DNA of 64,000 nt from Archilochus colubris (taxonomy: Eukaryota > Chordata > Aves > Apodiformes > Trochilidae): the NCBI GenBank assembly GCA_023079485.1, contig CM041084.1, forward strand, positions 17,822,609-17,886,608, given 5' to 3'. Below the pieces are notes generated by a model. That model did not search any database and had not been told where the DNA came from. It saw only the letters and a program-made list of their open reading frames with translations. Both the position numbers and the translations under genes were made by a program. Below are positions 48,700 to 59,187 of this stretch, piece after piece (positions within the stretch are counted from its first letter, which is position 1; every line of letters begins with the position of its first letter).

Positions 48700-49250
48700 A
48701 GGAAAAACAGATCGGCTGGACAGCAGCGTAATTAATGCCAGAAAGGGCTGAGGCCGGTTTCATAGTTTGTCTTTTGAGGATATCAAGACGAGACCTGGTG
48801 AAAAATGACGCATGCTTTAACATTTCAGAAAGCTGGCAACTAGCAGCGCTCCCCCCCGTCCGCCCCTCCTTTTTTTTTAAACTTTATGCCTCTGAACAAA
48901 GGGGTCGGCAGAACTAGCTAGGTTGTAATGAGTTCTGTGTCCCTAGCACATTAAGTGCATCATGGAAACATATTGTATCGAAATAGTTTGGAGGAGAATA
49001 CTGGGGATGAAAGAGAAAGGGTGCTTTGATCAGCTCCCTGGGGTCCTGAGTGCGCGCAGACCGACTTGCAAGGACTTATTCAGCTCCAGCGAGACACACT
49101 TACAACGCCATTCAAAGAAATTTGCATATCTGTAATTTATCACATTTGTCCTCAACATTTTGCAAGGTAAATAAAAGTTAGCTGAATAAAAAATATCAAT
49201 CATCACAGAGCGAGGGAGAGCGAGAGCGGGAGAAGCGCGAAGTGTTTGTT
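48700..49250. promoter_or_regulatory. Candidate PTF1A-region enhancer C (octamer motif)
   Basis: Repeat-free block with GCGTAATTAATGCC (about 48,728), AAATGACGCATGC and a perfect octamer ATTTGCAT (49120-49127, POU class). Ends at the next CpG island. Confidence 0.38.
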
Positions 49251-49319
49251 CAGCCAGACTCAGTTTGGAAAACTTTTGCTGAACGCGAGGTAAAACCAAC
49301 CCCGGAGCACTTTGCAGAG

Positions 49320-51700
49320 TTTATTTCAAACCGGCTACAACGCGTGTCTCGGGGGCCACAGCTCCGCGCCCCGGCCCGCCCCGGCTCCGCAGGGCCCGGC
49401 GCTACGGCAATCCGCGCCCCCCGGCGAAGCACAGTGCAGCGCCCCGTCTACTCGGGCCGCGTCCCGGTACCCGCAGCCCCCCGTAGAAAAGCCTGACAAA
49501 GCCCACAGGGAGAAGGGGAATGGGGGGAAGTAAAAATATAACGTTGAGGAGGACAACCCCGAGGGGCCCTCTCCGGGCCTTGCTCGGCTGCAACCGCACC
49601 ACCATCGACATCTTCAACTTGACCTTGGCGAGGGCTCCGCGCCTTCGCCTCATCTGTCACCCGCGCCCGGTGACAGTGATGCATTTCGCGGCATTGTCGG
49701 GGCAGGGCACGGGGAAAGCCGTCGGGGCAGAGCACGGGGAAACCCGTCAGGGAAGGGATGGGACGCGCTGGCTGCTGAGCGGCCGCCGTGTCTCCGGGCG
49801 GTGGCGGGGAACAAAAGTCATAGTGAGATGCCTGTGCGGCTAATTCCGTGAAAGACGTGTCCCCGTCCCTCCCGCGGGAAGGTCAGTGTCGCGGGCTGCG
49901 CTCCGCCAAGGGGGAGCTACAGGGCTCCAAGTACCCCCGGCCTCGCCGACCGCGCGGTAGGGATGCGTCTGCCTCCGCTCCCCACGCCGGCTGGTACATC
50001 CGGTCCTGACACGTTCCGGGAGCAATGTTTTTTCCCCCTCTTCCTAAAACTCTGCCGACCCTAGGCCACCAGCGGCAGGCACGCAGCAGCGGGGCTGTTC
50101 GAGCCACGCCGAGACCCTGAGTGGAGTTCCCCTCCCATCCCGTCTCTACCCGAGCCACTTGTCTGAGGAATGGGTCAGCTCCTCATGGCCTCATCCTGGG
50201 GAAGGGATCGGGGCCACTAGGGATGCCCGTTCCGCCAAGGGCTGCGTCCCCACCAGCCATCAGCGAAGGACACTTTCGCTCCCGGCTGGACGTCAGCTCT
50301 CGCCCGGGACATCGCTCTCTTTGGGGCCAGAGCACTGAAGGATGGGGCAGTGACTGACCCGAGCCCTGTGCATCTCGGGGACAGGGAAGCCGTCGGGGCG
50401 GCCAGCAGAAATGTTTTCCAAGATGGGAACCCGCCTCCACCCACCCAGCGGATGCCGAGCTCCTCCGCTGAGGTCTCCCCCCCCTCCCGCCCTCTCACCG
50501 CGCCCCGCGGCGGCAGGGGACTCTGGGCCCTTGTCGGGGCACAGGGAGGTGGCGGCGACTTGCGCCCTCCCATGAGACGCGTCCTTGCTGCCTCCCCTCG
50601 GAGAGCGGCAGCCTTTGCCCGGCGTGGCCGAGAGCCCGGACTGCTTCCCTCCACCCGCGGTTGCCGAGGTGGCGAGCGTCGGGGGGACCGGGGCGGCCGA
50701 GCCAAGCAGGGCAGGGTCGAGCAGAGAGGCCGGAGCCTCTCGCCTCCCTGGGAGTGGCCCGCGGGGGGCCCCGAGAGGGGCGGGAGCGGCGGGGCCGGGC
50801 TTCTCCTGCCCTCTCCAAGCCGCTCGGCGTAACAGGTTGCGCGGAGCAGGTGCACGGGGGAAGCGGGGGGCAGAGGCAGGCCGGGAGGCAAGCAGACGCT
50901 GGGGGAGCGGGATCCGGGGCAAACAGGGGGTCTGGCGTTCCCGCGGGGTCCCCCAAGGGCCGTGTTTGCGCCGCCCGGGCAAGCGCCGCGCCCGCGGACG
51001 GAGCGCCGAGCTCTGCCTCCGAAGCCAGCGCCTCCGCCCCAGGAGCCGCCCGGGGGGAGCCCCGCTCTTCTCGCCGGGGCCGCCACCAGACAGGGCCCAG
51101 CGGTGCGGTTCGGTGGCCCCTCACGGGGCTCCCCTCGGGGCCACCATCTGCGCCGCCGCTGTCCCGGGGAGGACCTGCCGAAGCGCCCGAGGGCGCCGGG
51201 CAGCCGGGTCCCCTCTTGGAGACCTCCATGCGCAACGCGGGCCGGCGGGCGGGAGAGCCCCGCAGCCTTAGCCCGCTGCCGCCCTCCAGGGCCCCGACGG
51301 CGGCGGAGTGGGCTTGGGGGCTGCGGCCGGGAGCCGCCCCCGGCGCGAGGCCGCCCCTCCAGCCCCCTCGGGGCCGCGGCGGCGGGGCCGGGGGCGGCGA
51401 GGAGCGGCGGGGCGCACGCGCTCCCGCGCGCCCGCGCGGGGTCCGTCTCCGCGGCGGGGCGCGCGGCAGCGGCGCGGGGCGCGGCGGCGGCGCGGTGTCG
51501 GGGCGCGTTCGGGAGCAGGGAGGCGCGGCAGTCGCGGGGGGGGGTCGGACACCCCCCGAGTCCGGCGGGGCCGCCCCCGGGCGCGGTTTTGGCGCGCTCG
51601 TCCCCTCCGGGCGGTCTCCGGAGAGGCCAGCGGCGTCCGGGCGCGCCTCGCCTGCAGCCGGAGCCATTCATCCCCCGCCCCTTTGTTCGCCCTGAGAGTA
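49320..51700. promoter_or_regulatory. Large CpG island cluster 3' of PTF1A
   Basis: About 2.4 kb of G+C-rich DNA, densest at 50,450-51,650. Frames of up to 519 codons (minus, 50217-51776) and 344 codons (plus, 50661-51695) are open at once on both strands. They are Arg/Pro/Gly/Ala-rich with no domain, so they are composition artefacts. It may be an enhancer-type island, a promoter of a non-coding RNA, or a Polycomb-bound region. Confidence 0.55.
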
Positions 51701-52570
51701 ACGCTGTGAAATAAAAGAAATGACAATATTTCGTATCTGCTCGCCCGGCCCGGAGAAGGGCCCTTGAGCCTGGCAAAAATCAGGCGGATCATTCATCGTG
51801 CCACCCCGCACCTGTGGGCTTGGCATTGAAAACCCCGCGGACCTCTTCCTATTAAACTTAATTATTCCCCGAAGGCGCACAATGGTTGAAATGGAGCAGG
51901 TTGGAGTCTGTTTATTGGTCGTAAATGTTTTTCTGAAGATCTTCTGAATCTCATTGTTAGCTCGTTGTTTGAGGCTGCCCTCTTTCTTTCAGACGAGAGT
52001 AGCCTTGGACTTTTCAATTTTCAATCGTAACATCTGCTTAATCGTACGGATCAAAATATGGAGACACAAAACATATGTAATGGTTGATTTGTTAAATCCT
52101 GGTAATGAGTTATTAACAAGGGAAAACAATAGGGCAGGATGGTGAGAGCCTTATGGTAACAGAGTCACTTTATGTAACGCCTGACGTTTCCCTTCTTGAT
52201 AAATGGAACTAAGGTCTGAGCGCCAGGTGATAGCAAGAAAATCAATGTCTTTAGGGGCCGGCACCGAGACTTTTTTTCTATGTGAAAAATTAGGAGACAT
52301 AAAATTTAATTGGCTGATCAGGGGAAAGCAATGGTCTTAAGTTTAATTGCCAGTAGGCTTAGCGAGGGAGACAAAACAAGATTTGGGCCTGTTTGTTTGC
52401 TTGCATCCCAGTGCCGAGTCCAAGTGTATCGTTGAAAATGTGTTTTATTATAACACATGTCATGCTTTACAGTTCCCATATTGTGTAAAGACAATAGTTA
52501 ATGGTACATTAAAGACAAGCAAACCATGCCAACACGTCTTGGACACATTGTAAGGGCCTCTCTCTTTGCT
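51700..52570. promoter_or_regulatory. Candidate PTF1A-region enhancer D
   Basis: AT-rich unique block abutting the large CpG island. Motif-like words include TTAATTA (51858-51864), a SOX-type ACAATGG (51879-51885), GGTCGTAAATG (posterior-HOX-like) and GGTAATGAGTTATTAAC. Long, repeat-free and complex in sequence, as expected of a deeply conserved developmental enhancer. Confidence 0.42.
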
Positions 52571-53286
52571 CGCTTTAGGCAGCTGCAGTCCAGGACCCAG
52601 AAGCACAAAAAGAACAAGTTTGAAATACCAGGTGCATCCGAGAGAACCACGACAGGGATTGATATGTTATAGCCCAGGACATGAACCTAGCAATAAAGAT
52701 ATCATTGCGATTGTTTGCGGCTTCCACGCCATGTAAAGCCGGAGGCGCCGGAGCAGGCTGCTTTCTGGCAGCGGAGGCTTTGCCTCCCCGGGCTCCCCCG
52801 GCGCCCTCCGCCAAACCCGAGCACCTGTTGGCCAGACCCCGGCCCCGTCGTGGGAATCGCCTCCCGCCCACGCTTCCAGGTCTCTGCAGCGCGGTTTGTT
52901 GTGGAGTTATTTAGGACCATTCCCACCGGCTGCGGGATGCTTTGGAAAGCGGGAGGTTTACCAGGGGACACTCAACTGGTGTTTGTTCGACCTCGCAGCT
53001 GGTACTCGGTGCCAGTGAGAGATGCGTGAATTAAAGAGGGATGAGATCCCGGGCTGGGGAGGCTTCACGCCCCGCGCCTCGCAGGGCGCTGGCCCGACTG
53101 CCGGCAGATGAGCGGCCCTGGGAACCGCGGTGGAACCGGTTCACAGTGCCCGCCGCAGCCCCTGTCTGCGCACAGCGCTACTCGGGAGGCACGCACGCCT
53201 TCTCATCCCATTGCTGGGAGTGCAGACGAGCGGGCTGATGTCTCTTGTCTTTGGGGCTTGGGTGGGGGTTTTGCTGTTGTAGTGGG
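52571..53286. promoter_or_regulatory. Minor CpG-rich segment
   Basis: G+C-rich at about 52,730-53,230; frames of up to about 104 codons on either strand without recognisable product. Confidence 0.4.
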
Positions 53287-53320
53287 TTTTGTTTGTTTGT
53301 TTGTTTGTTTGTTTGTTTTT
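53287..53320. repeat. (GTTT)n microsatellite
   Basis: Eight GTTT units. Confidence 0.92.
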
Positions 53321-54100
53321 ACTGAGGGATTGTCCGTTTCGGACAGTTAAATTGTCATTTCACCTGGAGAATCACGAACGACAGTGGTCCCAAAATGACA
53401 GCATCAGCCCACACACCCAGAGCCCGCACTTCCCTGCTGGGACCCACCGAGAAGCGCCCCACCTCAAGTGCCTGGTACTTGAGGGAAGTGCCTCAAGCCC
53501 CCATATTCTGCACCCCAAGCGGGGCTGAGGCTTTTACCCCTTTTATTCTTTCCTGTTCCACTTTGAAGCCCCCACTGTGATGAAGTGCGGCCGGGGAGGG
53601 TGGGGGGGGGAAGGGGGAGGGGTGTCCTGGCCCCGGCAGGCTTCCCCCGTCCCCTTGGGGCGCCGTCGTGGTAGTGCGGCCGCGGAGGGGCGGCCTCCGC
53701 AAGGACCGGTGAGGGGTTTCAGGCAGGCGGCCGGGGCTCAGAGAGCGGGGCGGGGGGAAGGCGGGGACCCACTGCACGGGTCGGGCCGGGGGCAGCGCTG
53801 GAAGGTGTAGCGATCACGGCCATCCCGCCGCTGGCTGCCGCGGCGAGTATTTGGGGGCAGGCGGTGGGAACCGGGGCTGAGTGGCTGCCCGCAGGTCACG
53901 CCTGCCCCATGCTACTCCTTACCGTATGCTCCACCAGCGAACCCCCAAAACTGCCGCAAAAGCTGCCAGCCGGGCTTGAGGGAGACGCCGGGTCTCTCCA
54001 GCCCAGGGGACCTGCACAGGCACTTTCCTCCTGCCCTGTGCGGCGGGATTTTGTCGCAGGAGCGCGGCGCTGGGGTGAATGGATGATGAGTCGGTCAAAA
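53321..54100. other. GC-rich stretch, no gene seen
   Basis: CpG-rich at about 53,580-54,080. No recognised product. Confidence 0.45.
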
Positions 54101-54540
54101 GGAGCTGTCAGTCTCTTTGAAGATTGCGTTTAAAGGGACTTGCCAAGTCAAGACGGGAGAGTGACAAGATAGAGACCCTGGTGTTTTACATGCGAAGGCC
54201 GGCTCTTCCGCTTCATCTGCACCATACTAAAGGATGTGTTGAAGCATTGAATCACAAAAAAAGTGGCACGCCGAAGAAAAGGTGCCACATAACAATGATT
54301 GTAGTGTTTTAATTGTGGGGGACCGCATCACCAAAGCCAATTGAGACGGACGGGGCTATACACAGAAGGAAACGGTACAACACTTCCATAACTTATAATT
54401 AAGTTGAAGTCCGACTAACATTTGACTTTCTAATGAGTGTAATGAGATTACATGCCTGATGGAAGCATTTGTGCAAAAGCGACTTTCTGTGTTTAATGAG
54501 GTCCTAATACAGGACAAGATCGAATTATAGGTCGGCTTTT
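54100..54540. promoter_or_regulatory. Candidate PTF1A-proximal enhancer E
   Basis: Repeat-free block less than 2 kb from the PTF1A 3' end. It contains a 7-bp dyad GTGGCAC / GTGCCAC (54263-54269 and 54282-54288), GATGTGTTGAAGCATTGAAT and AACAATGATTGTAG (a paired SOX-like inverted motif). Strong contrast with the GC-rich flanks. Confidence 0.42.
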
Positions 54541-54689
54541 TCTCGCTCAAAGCCCCGTTTAAGTTCAATGACACCGGTGCCGCCCGCCTCCCGCCCGCCG
54601 CCGGACGGGGCGAGGCTCGCAGCCGGGCAGCCCGGGGCTGGCCCGAAAAATGGACAAATAAATAAGTAAAGCCCCTCAATCCCCACCCC

Positions 54690-54905
54690 ATCTTCTGCGT
54701 GTTTATATGGGTAAGTAGCTCCTCTAATTGCTATTGGAATAGATCCATGCCATCCGCACTAGGGAACTAAATGTGTCTAACTAGGTTAATGCAATTAGCA
54801 TGCATGCAACATATTGCTCTCCCTTTGCGGCAGCTTTGAGGAAAAAAAAAAAAAAAAGAGAGAGAATGAGGGAGAGATGTACAGTATATGATGAGTAATA
54901 ATTGT
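54690..54905. promoter_or_regulatory. Candidate PTF1A-proximal enhancer F
   Basis: Contains CTAATTGCTATTGG, GGTTAATGCAATTAGC (HNF1/homeodomain-like, 54784-54799) and GCATGCATGCAAC. A 17-A run follows at about 54,841. Confidence 0.4.
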
Positions 54906-55934
54906 ACCTTGGCTCACCCGGGCCTTTCCCATCCGCCCGGCACCGGACGGGGACAGCTCCCCTCCAGCCACCGGCCGGCCCGGGCATCTGGGGCTCTCCC
55001 GGGGGCCGAGATGTCGGGACTGAGCCGTGGGTGCCACGGGAAAATCAGCACCTGCAGCGCCAGGCCGAGACCCCCGCCCCAGCTCCGGGCCGTCCCCCCC
55101 CCCCTCCCCCTCCACTCCGCCGGTAGCACTTGCAGCCCCCCGGCCCGGCCTGCCCCTCCCGCCCCCCCTCTCCTCGCCCCCGGGCAGGTGCAGCACAGAC
55201 TCCCTCCCCCCGCCCAGCCCTCCCCAGCAGCCGGGCACGCTGAGCTGCGGCTACCAGAGCGACTTTACCACCAGTTGCACGATGCCTTTGCTACTTCCCA
55301 CCTCCCGAGGGTGAGGGATGCAAGGGCAGTTTCCCAGGCGTGGCAGAAGCGAGGCCCAAGGAACGCTGGGGGCAGCCAGCAGAACCCCAGAGCAGGGCCA
55401 CGCACCCGCAGGGACTTAACCTCTCCCGGCCCCCACCCTGGACCCCATTCCCCAGCACTTTTGGGAAGCGCTTTGTCCAGCTCTGAGTAGCGCGCCCATC
55501 CCCGTGGCGGCGGAGACGGGAAGATAAGGCAGCGGAACGGGGCGAACAACCTCGCAACTTTGGTGTTTCGGGACTAGGGTCTTTCAGCTGGAAATCGCTA
55601 CCAGAGCAGAGGCACTGAAAGGACGGGACCTCCTGGAGATAGACAAAGACATCAGTTGGAGGCACTTCAGGAGAGGACGTCAAAAGGGGTGGAGAGAAGG
55701 GGAAAGTGTCACTCTGCCCGCCTTCGTCCCTTCCGTCTGTATAAGAGCAGCCTGAGCCGGTGATGGGGCAGAGCAGAGCCTGCCCTGGGCGGAGGGTGCC
55801 GGCTTGGGGGTGCTGCAGCCCCTCAGGGCCCCAGGGCTCACTCCGTCTGCCCGGGTACCGTGCCGGGAGTTCACTCCAGGGCTTCCGCGGGATGTGCCAG
55901 GGCTCTTAGCAGCCGCTTCCCACAAGTACACTGC
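54906..55934. other. GC-rich stretch downstream of PTF1A, no gene seen
   Basis: CpG-rich at 54,930-55,260. Opposing open frames of up to 200 codons reflect composition. Confidence 0.5.
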
Positions 55935-56260
55935 TCCACAAGGTACAACCCAAGTTTATTATTAACAAACACAGGAAGAGTCCACGTGCGGCAATAAATT
56001 ATTTTCACAGGTTCTGGCATTATTTTTTCCCCAAAACAAAGGTGCTGGTGGGACAAACCTATTGCATATCTTTTAAAAATCAGGATAAATTATATAAATT
56101 ATATATTCAAACAGACGATTCTAGCTCATTATCACTACTCCGTAATAAATAGATAAATAAAGTTGATTGCCCTTAGAGTCTGAATCTTAAATTACATTTA
56201 CAATATAAGTCTCTACATACAGCATGTACAGGGAGAGGCAGGGGCCACCTGCGCAGTGCC
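55935..56260 (-). other. PTF1A: PTF1A 3' UTR
   Basis: This is the AT-rich stretch that follows the TGA stop (56263-56261) on the minus strand. It runs about 300 nt to a single clear AATAAA (TTTATT on plus at 55955-55960). A GU-rich stretch follows (minus-strand TTGTGGAGCAGTGTACTTG, just below 55,945), as expected of a downstream element. The exact cleavage site is inferred. Confidence 0.7.
55955..55960 (-). terminator. PTF1A: PTF1A polyadenylation signal AATAAA
   Basis: A canonical AATAAA hexamer on the minus strand, about 300 nt after the stop codon. A G/T-rich downstream element follows. I see no other minus-strand AATAAA or ATTAAA between the stop and this site. Confidence 0.75.
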
Positions 56261-57181
56261 TCACGCCACGAATTCGAAGGGGGGCTCGTTCTCAATGTCG
56301 TTGAGACAGGGTTTGTTGTTCACCTTCCGCGGGTCCTCAGGGGTCCACACTTTGGCTGTCCGGATGATGTTTTGTTCTTTGAGTTGCTTTTCATCAGTCC
56401 ACGACAGAGAGTGACCGGCCAGAGGAGGGAGTCCGTAATCGGGGTCGCTCGGGGAGGGAGATCCTGAGGAACAGAGGGAGAGAGGCAGAGTTATTGCAGG
56501 GGCCGGCTTTCCTGCGGAGCCGGGGCGGGCCGTACCGGGAGCAGACTGCCACTTACTTGTGCCGCGGTGGCAGATTATGATTTTCTTGGGCTGGCTGGGG
56601 CTCTCGCTGCTGGCGCTGCGCAGCGGCAGGTCGGACTGCACCAGCTCGCTAAGGAAGTTTATGTAGCCGATGGCCAGGCGGAGGGTGTCCACCTTGGAGA
56701 GCCGCTTCTCGTAGGGCAGGGTGGGGATGTGCGAGCGCAGCCCCTCGAAGGCGTCGTTGATGGACTGCATCCGCCGCCGCTCCCGCACGTTGGCGGCTTG
56801 CCGGAGCTGCTGCAGCTCCGCCTCGGAGCGCACCCGTCGTCGCCGCTTGGCTGAGCCCAGCGCCTGAAGCCGCCCCCCGGGGGACAGCAGCGCCGCTCCC
56901 GCCGCTCCGCAACACTCGTAGGTGAAGCCGGGTGAGGCGGGCGACGGCGGGAAAGCGGAGGCAGGCGCCGGGCAGCGGTAGCCGCCCTCGAGGTCGCCGC
57001 CGTCGCGGTAGTATTCCTGCAGCTGACGGCTGAGGAAGTCCACGTCGGGCTCCAGCAGCCCGTCAGCGCCCAGCGCGTCCCGCGAGGGCGGTTCGGGGAA
57101 GAAGTCCTCCTCGTCGAAGTAGGGGGGCGAGGAGAAGGAGTCCAGCCCGCCGGGAAAGTGCTCTAGCAGCACGGTCTCCAT
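56261..57181 (-). CDS. PTF1A: PTF1A, pancreas-specific bHLH transcription factor (two coding exons)
   Basis: PTF1A is the class II bHLH subunit of the trimeric PTF1 complex (with an E-protein and RBPJ or RBPJL). It acts in the nucleus to specify pancreatic acinar cells and GABAergic neurons. Exon 1 is 57181-56557 and exon 2 is 56463-56261, joined by a 93-bp intron; the total is 275 residues. The start [12 protein letters not shown] has A at -3 and G at +4 and lies below a TATA box. Residues 23-26 are acidic (DEED) and residues about 71-84 are proline-rich. The bHLH spans about 129-181, with basic motif NVRERRRM (131-138; Glu134 and the arginines are DNA contacts). The C-terminus keeps GHSLSW and AKVWTPEDP; by distance from the end, the second Trp (residue 248) corresponds to the RBPJ-binding Trp298 of mouse. 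The protein is about 50 residues shorter than mammalian PTF1A (about 324-328), mostly before the bHLH. The same frame stays open upstream of the ATG, but that part runs through the promoter and is not coding. Confidence 0.96.
   Translation of the reverse strand: METVLLEHFPGGLDSFSSPPYFDEEDFFPEPPSRDALGADGLLEPDVDFLSRQLQEYYRDGGDLEGGYRCPAPASAFPPSPASPGFTYECCGAAGAALLSPGGRLQALGSAKRRRRVRSEAELQQLRQAANVRERRRMQSINDAFEGLRSHIPTLPYEKRLSKVDTLRLAIGYINFLSELVQSDLPLRSASSESPSQPKKIIICHRGTSKWQSAPGTARPGSAGKPAPAITLPLSLCSSGSPSPSDPDYGLPPLAGHSLSWTDEKQLKEQNIIRTAKVWTPEDPRKVNNKPCLNDIENEPPFEFVA
56464..56556 (-). other. PTF1A: PTF1A intron 1
   Basis: The donor reads AA/GTAAGT and the acceptor CTCAG/GATCT, both on the minus strand. 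Splicing joins ...CHRGT to [10 protein letters not shown]; the split codon becomes AGA (Arg). This matches the family junction, in which CHRGT is followed by Arg. Unspliced, the frame happens to stay open through the intron, so a naive single-exon call would insert about 31 foreign residues. Confidence 0.93.
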
Positions 57182-57440
57182 GCTGCTGCCGGTCCCGGTG
57201 GGGCCGGGACGGGGCGGGACGGGGGGAGGGGGGGGCAGCTCCGCCGGGACGAGCCTGCAGCCGCTCCCGCCGGCCTGTTCGCAGAGCCTCCCCGGTGGCA
57301 GCGGGGCCCCCGCCCCTTCCCTTCCCTGCCCTGTCCCTGCCCCTGCCCGCCCCTGGGTGGCCGGGCGGCCGGGCCGCTGCCGCCGCTCTCCGGGAGGAGG
57401 CCGGAGCCGGCTGGCACGGCGGGCCGGCACGCGAGGGGTC

Positions 57441-57490
57441 TTATAACGACATCCCCGGGCGCGTGCCGCTGACCGCTGCCGCCAGCCAAT
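57441..57490 (-). promoter_or_regulatory. PTF1A: PTF1A core promoter (TATA and CCAAT boxes)
   Basis: On the minus strand a TTATAAG TATA box lies at 57446-57441, and an inverted CCAAT box (CCAAT on plus at 57486-57490) lies about 40 bp upstream. Transcription should start near 57,412-57,417, giving a 5' UTR of about 230 nt before the ATG at 57181. The promoter sits in a CpG island. This arrangement is the reason for rejecting upstream in-frame starts. Confidence 0.75.
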
Positions 57491-57889
57491 CAGCGCGAGC
57501 CGGGGGGGGGGGGAGAGCGGGGGGCAGGCGAGATCCCCCCTCCCCGTCGGGGGGACACGGCGGAGATCCCGCTGGCAAGGGGCGGTGCCGTGGCGGGGAC
57601 CGAGCCCCCCCTCGTGGGAGGTGGGCTCCGACGGTATCTCCTGCGCGGCCCTGCCCCGCCCAGGGATGGGACCGCAGCCCGCGGAGCGGCTCGCACCGGC
57701 CCTCTCCACACGTCGGGCGAGCAGCCCGGGCCCGCACCAGCGCCTCCTTCCACGGGCGGCTGAGCGAAAAGCACGCAGTAGCGGCGACCGGGCAGCGAGA
57801 AGGGACACCTCCGCGCATCTTCCCCCCGGAAGTCTCCTCAGTCCCCCAGGCCGAGGATGGGGCGCAGGGTGGGTCAAAGACGAGAGGCT

Positions 57890-58330
57890 CCTCGCGGCGT
57901 TTGACATTATGGCAATTCTATCTAACATCAAAATAAAACACGCCAGGTTCTTGCGCCCCGTCGCATCGGTCCCTATTGAGATTTTCTTTTTCCCACTCCC
58001 ATTGCCGTTTCAGGACGAGCTCGTTTGGCGGAGGCTCTGTTAATAATTCCCTAACAGACTCTCACTGATTAAAGCCTTAAAAATTCTCACTGGGGTGAAA
58101 TGGATTACCCGACAGATTAGGAGGATTATCTCTGTCATTAGCGCTGCAATAGTTTGTCCGGCAGAGCCTGTCGAGGTTTATCGAAAGTGACTTTCCAGTG
58201 GGCCACCAGCACGGGCAGAGATCAAACCCCGAGTGGAAACGTACCCCGCTCTATCAGCAGAGCAAGACAGGGCCAGCACTGGGAAAGTAATAAATGACTC
58301 GACTTCAAAGCCGCTGACAACGCCGTGATA
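57890..58330. promoter_or_regulatory. Candidate PTF1A upstream enhancer G (HNF1-type site)
   Basis: A unique AT-richer block 0.7-1.1 kb upstream of the PTF1A ATG. It has GTTAATAATTCC (58039-58050), close to the HNF1 consensus GTTAATNATTAAC. CTGATTAAAGCC, AGGATTATCTCTGTCATTAG and GAGGTTTATCG follow. HNF1B acts upstream of Ptf1a in pancreas development, so the site is plausible. Confidence 0.45.
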
Positions 58331-59153
58331 ACGGCAGAGAAACGCCTGAGTCACGGAGGGAACAAAGAGCTTTGCAAGTGCAACTTCTTGGGAAGTCCTG
58401 CCTGCAAGTGGGCTACGCAGAAAAGCGAGAAGGGCAGGAGGAGGAGACCTTCACGCGAAGCCAGGAACGCAACCGCGCGCGGTCGGAAGACTGCAGTCAC
58501 AGTCCCGGGATGGGGAAACAGAGAGTCTCCCCGTCGAGGGGCGATGACACGTCGAAGGGGCTCCCCGGTCATGCCCAGCCGGGTAGCTTAGGGCGGGGCT
58601 GGTATGAGAGGGCGAGGCGGGCGCTGCGTGTCCGAGCACCGGTCGCCGGCCGTGGTGGACCGACGTCTCCAGCCGCGGCTCCATGGTGCTGGCATCACCG
58701 CTCGGTAACTTCCACTGCGACGCGGGAGCCCGGCCCAGCTGTCCGCACCTCTCTCCGCCCATGGCTCTGCATCGTGCTCGGCCGGAACCCTGGAGCCCAG
58801 CTCCCGCTCGTCTCTGAGCAAGAGTGGGAGCCCCGGCTGGGAAAGACCCGGAGAGGGTTCCCACCCACAGCCTGGGTAGCTGCGAGGCCGAACCACCTTG
58901 CTCCGTTCTTTATCCGTTGTGATCCTGAAAATCTCCACGGATGGAGTCTGCACAAGGTCTCAGGACAAATAGTGGCGCCTCTCGGGATTAAAGGAAGTTT
59001 TGATCCCTTATGGATATGAAGTTTGAACACCTGTTTTTCATGGTGGAAAAGGTTTCCCCTGTGCTCAGATTCCTGTTTCCATTCATGCCCACTGTACTTC
59101 AACCCCGCGCCATGCTCTCAAGAGCCAGGTTTCGGGGCGCCCACTCATACAGG

Positions 59154-59187
59154 CTCTGGCCAGGTACAGACTCTGGCCAGGTACAGC
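59154..59187. repeat. 17-bp direct tandem duplication
   Basis: CTCTGGCCAGGTACAGA followed by the same unit with one change (last base C). Confidence 0.88.

Larger units (their letters stand above)
56264..57720. promoter_or_regulatory. CpG island over PTF1A exon 1 and promoter
   Basis: Very G+C- and CpG-rich sequence covers exon 1, the 5' UTR and about 300 bp upstream, as usual for this developmental regulator. Confidence 0.75.

Noticed and set aside
50217..51776. 519-codon minus-strand open frame
   Set aside because: Overlapping long frames (up to 390 codons) are open on both strands in the same CpG island. The peptide is Arg/Pro/Gly/Ala-rich without a domain, as expected of GC-rich DNA lacking stops.
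56261..57931. Single-exon 556-residue PTF1A with an upstream start
   Set aside because: It would read through the TATA box, 5' UTR and intron. The family start METVLLEHF and the CHRGT/R splice junction give the two-exon 275-residue protein.
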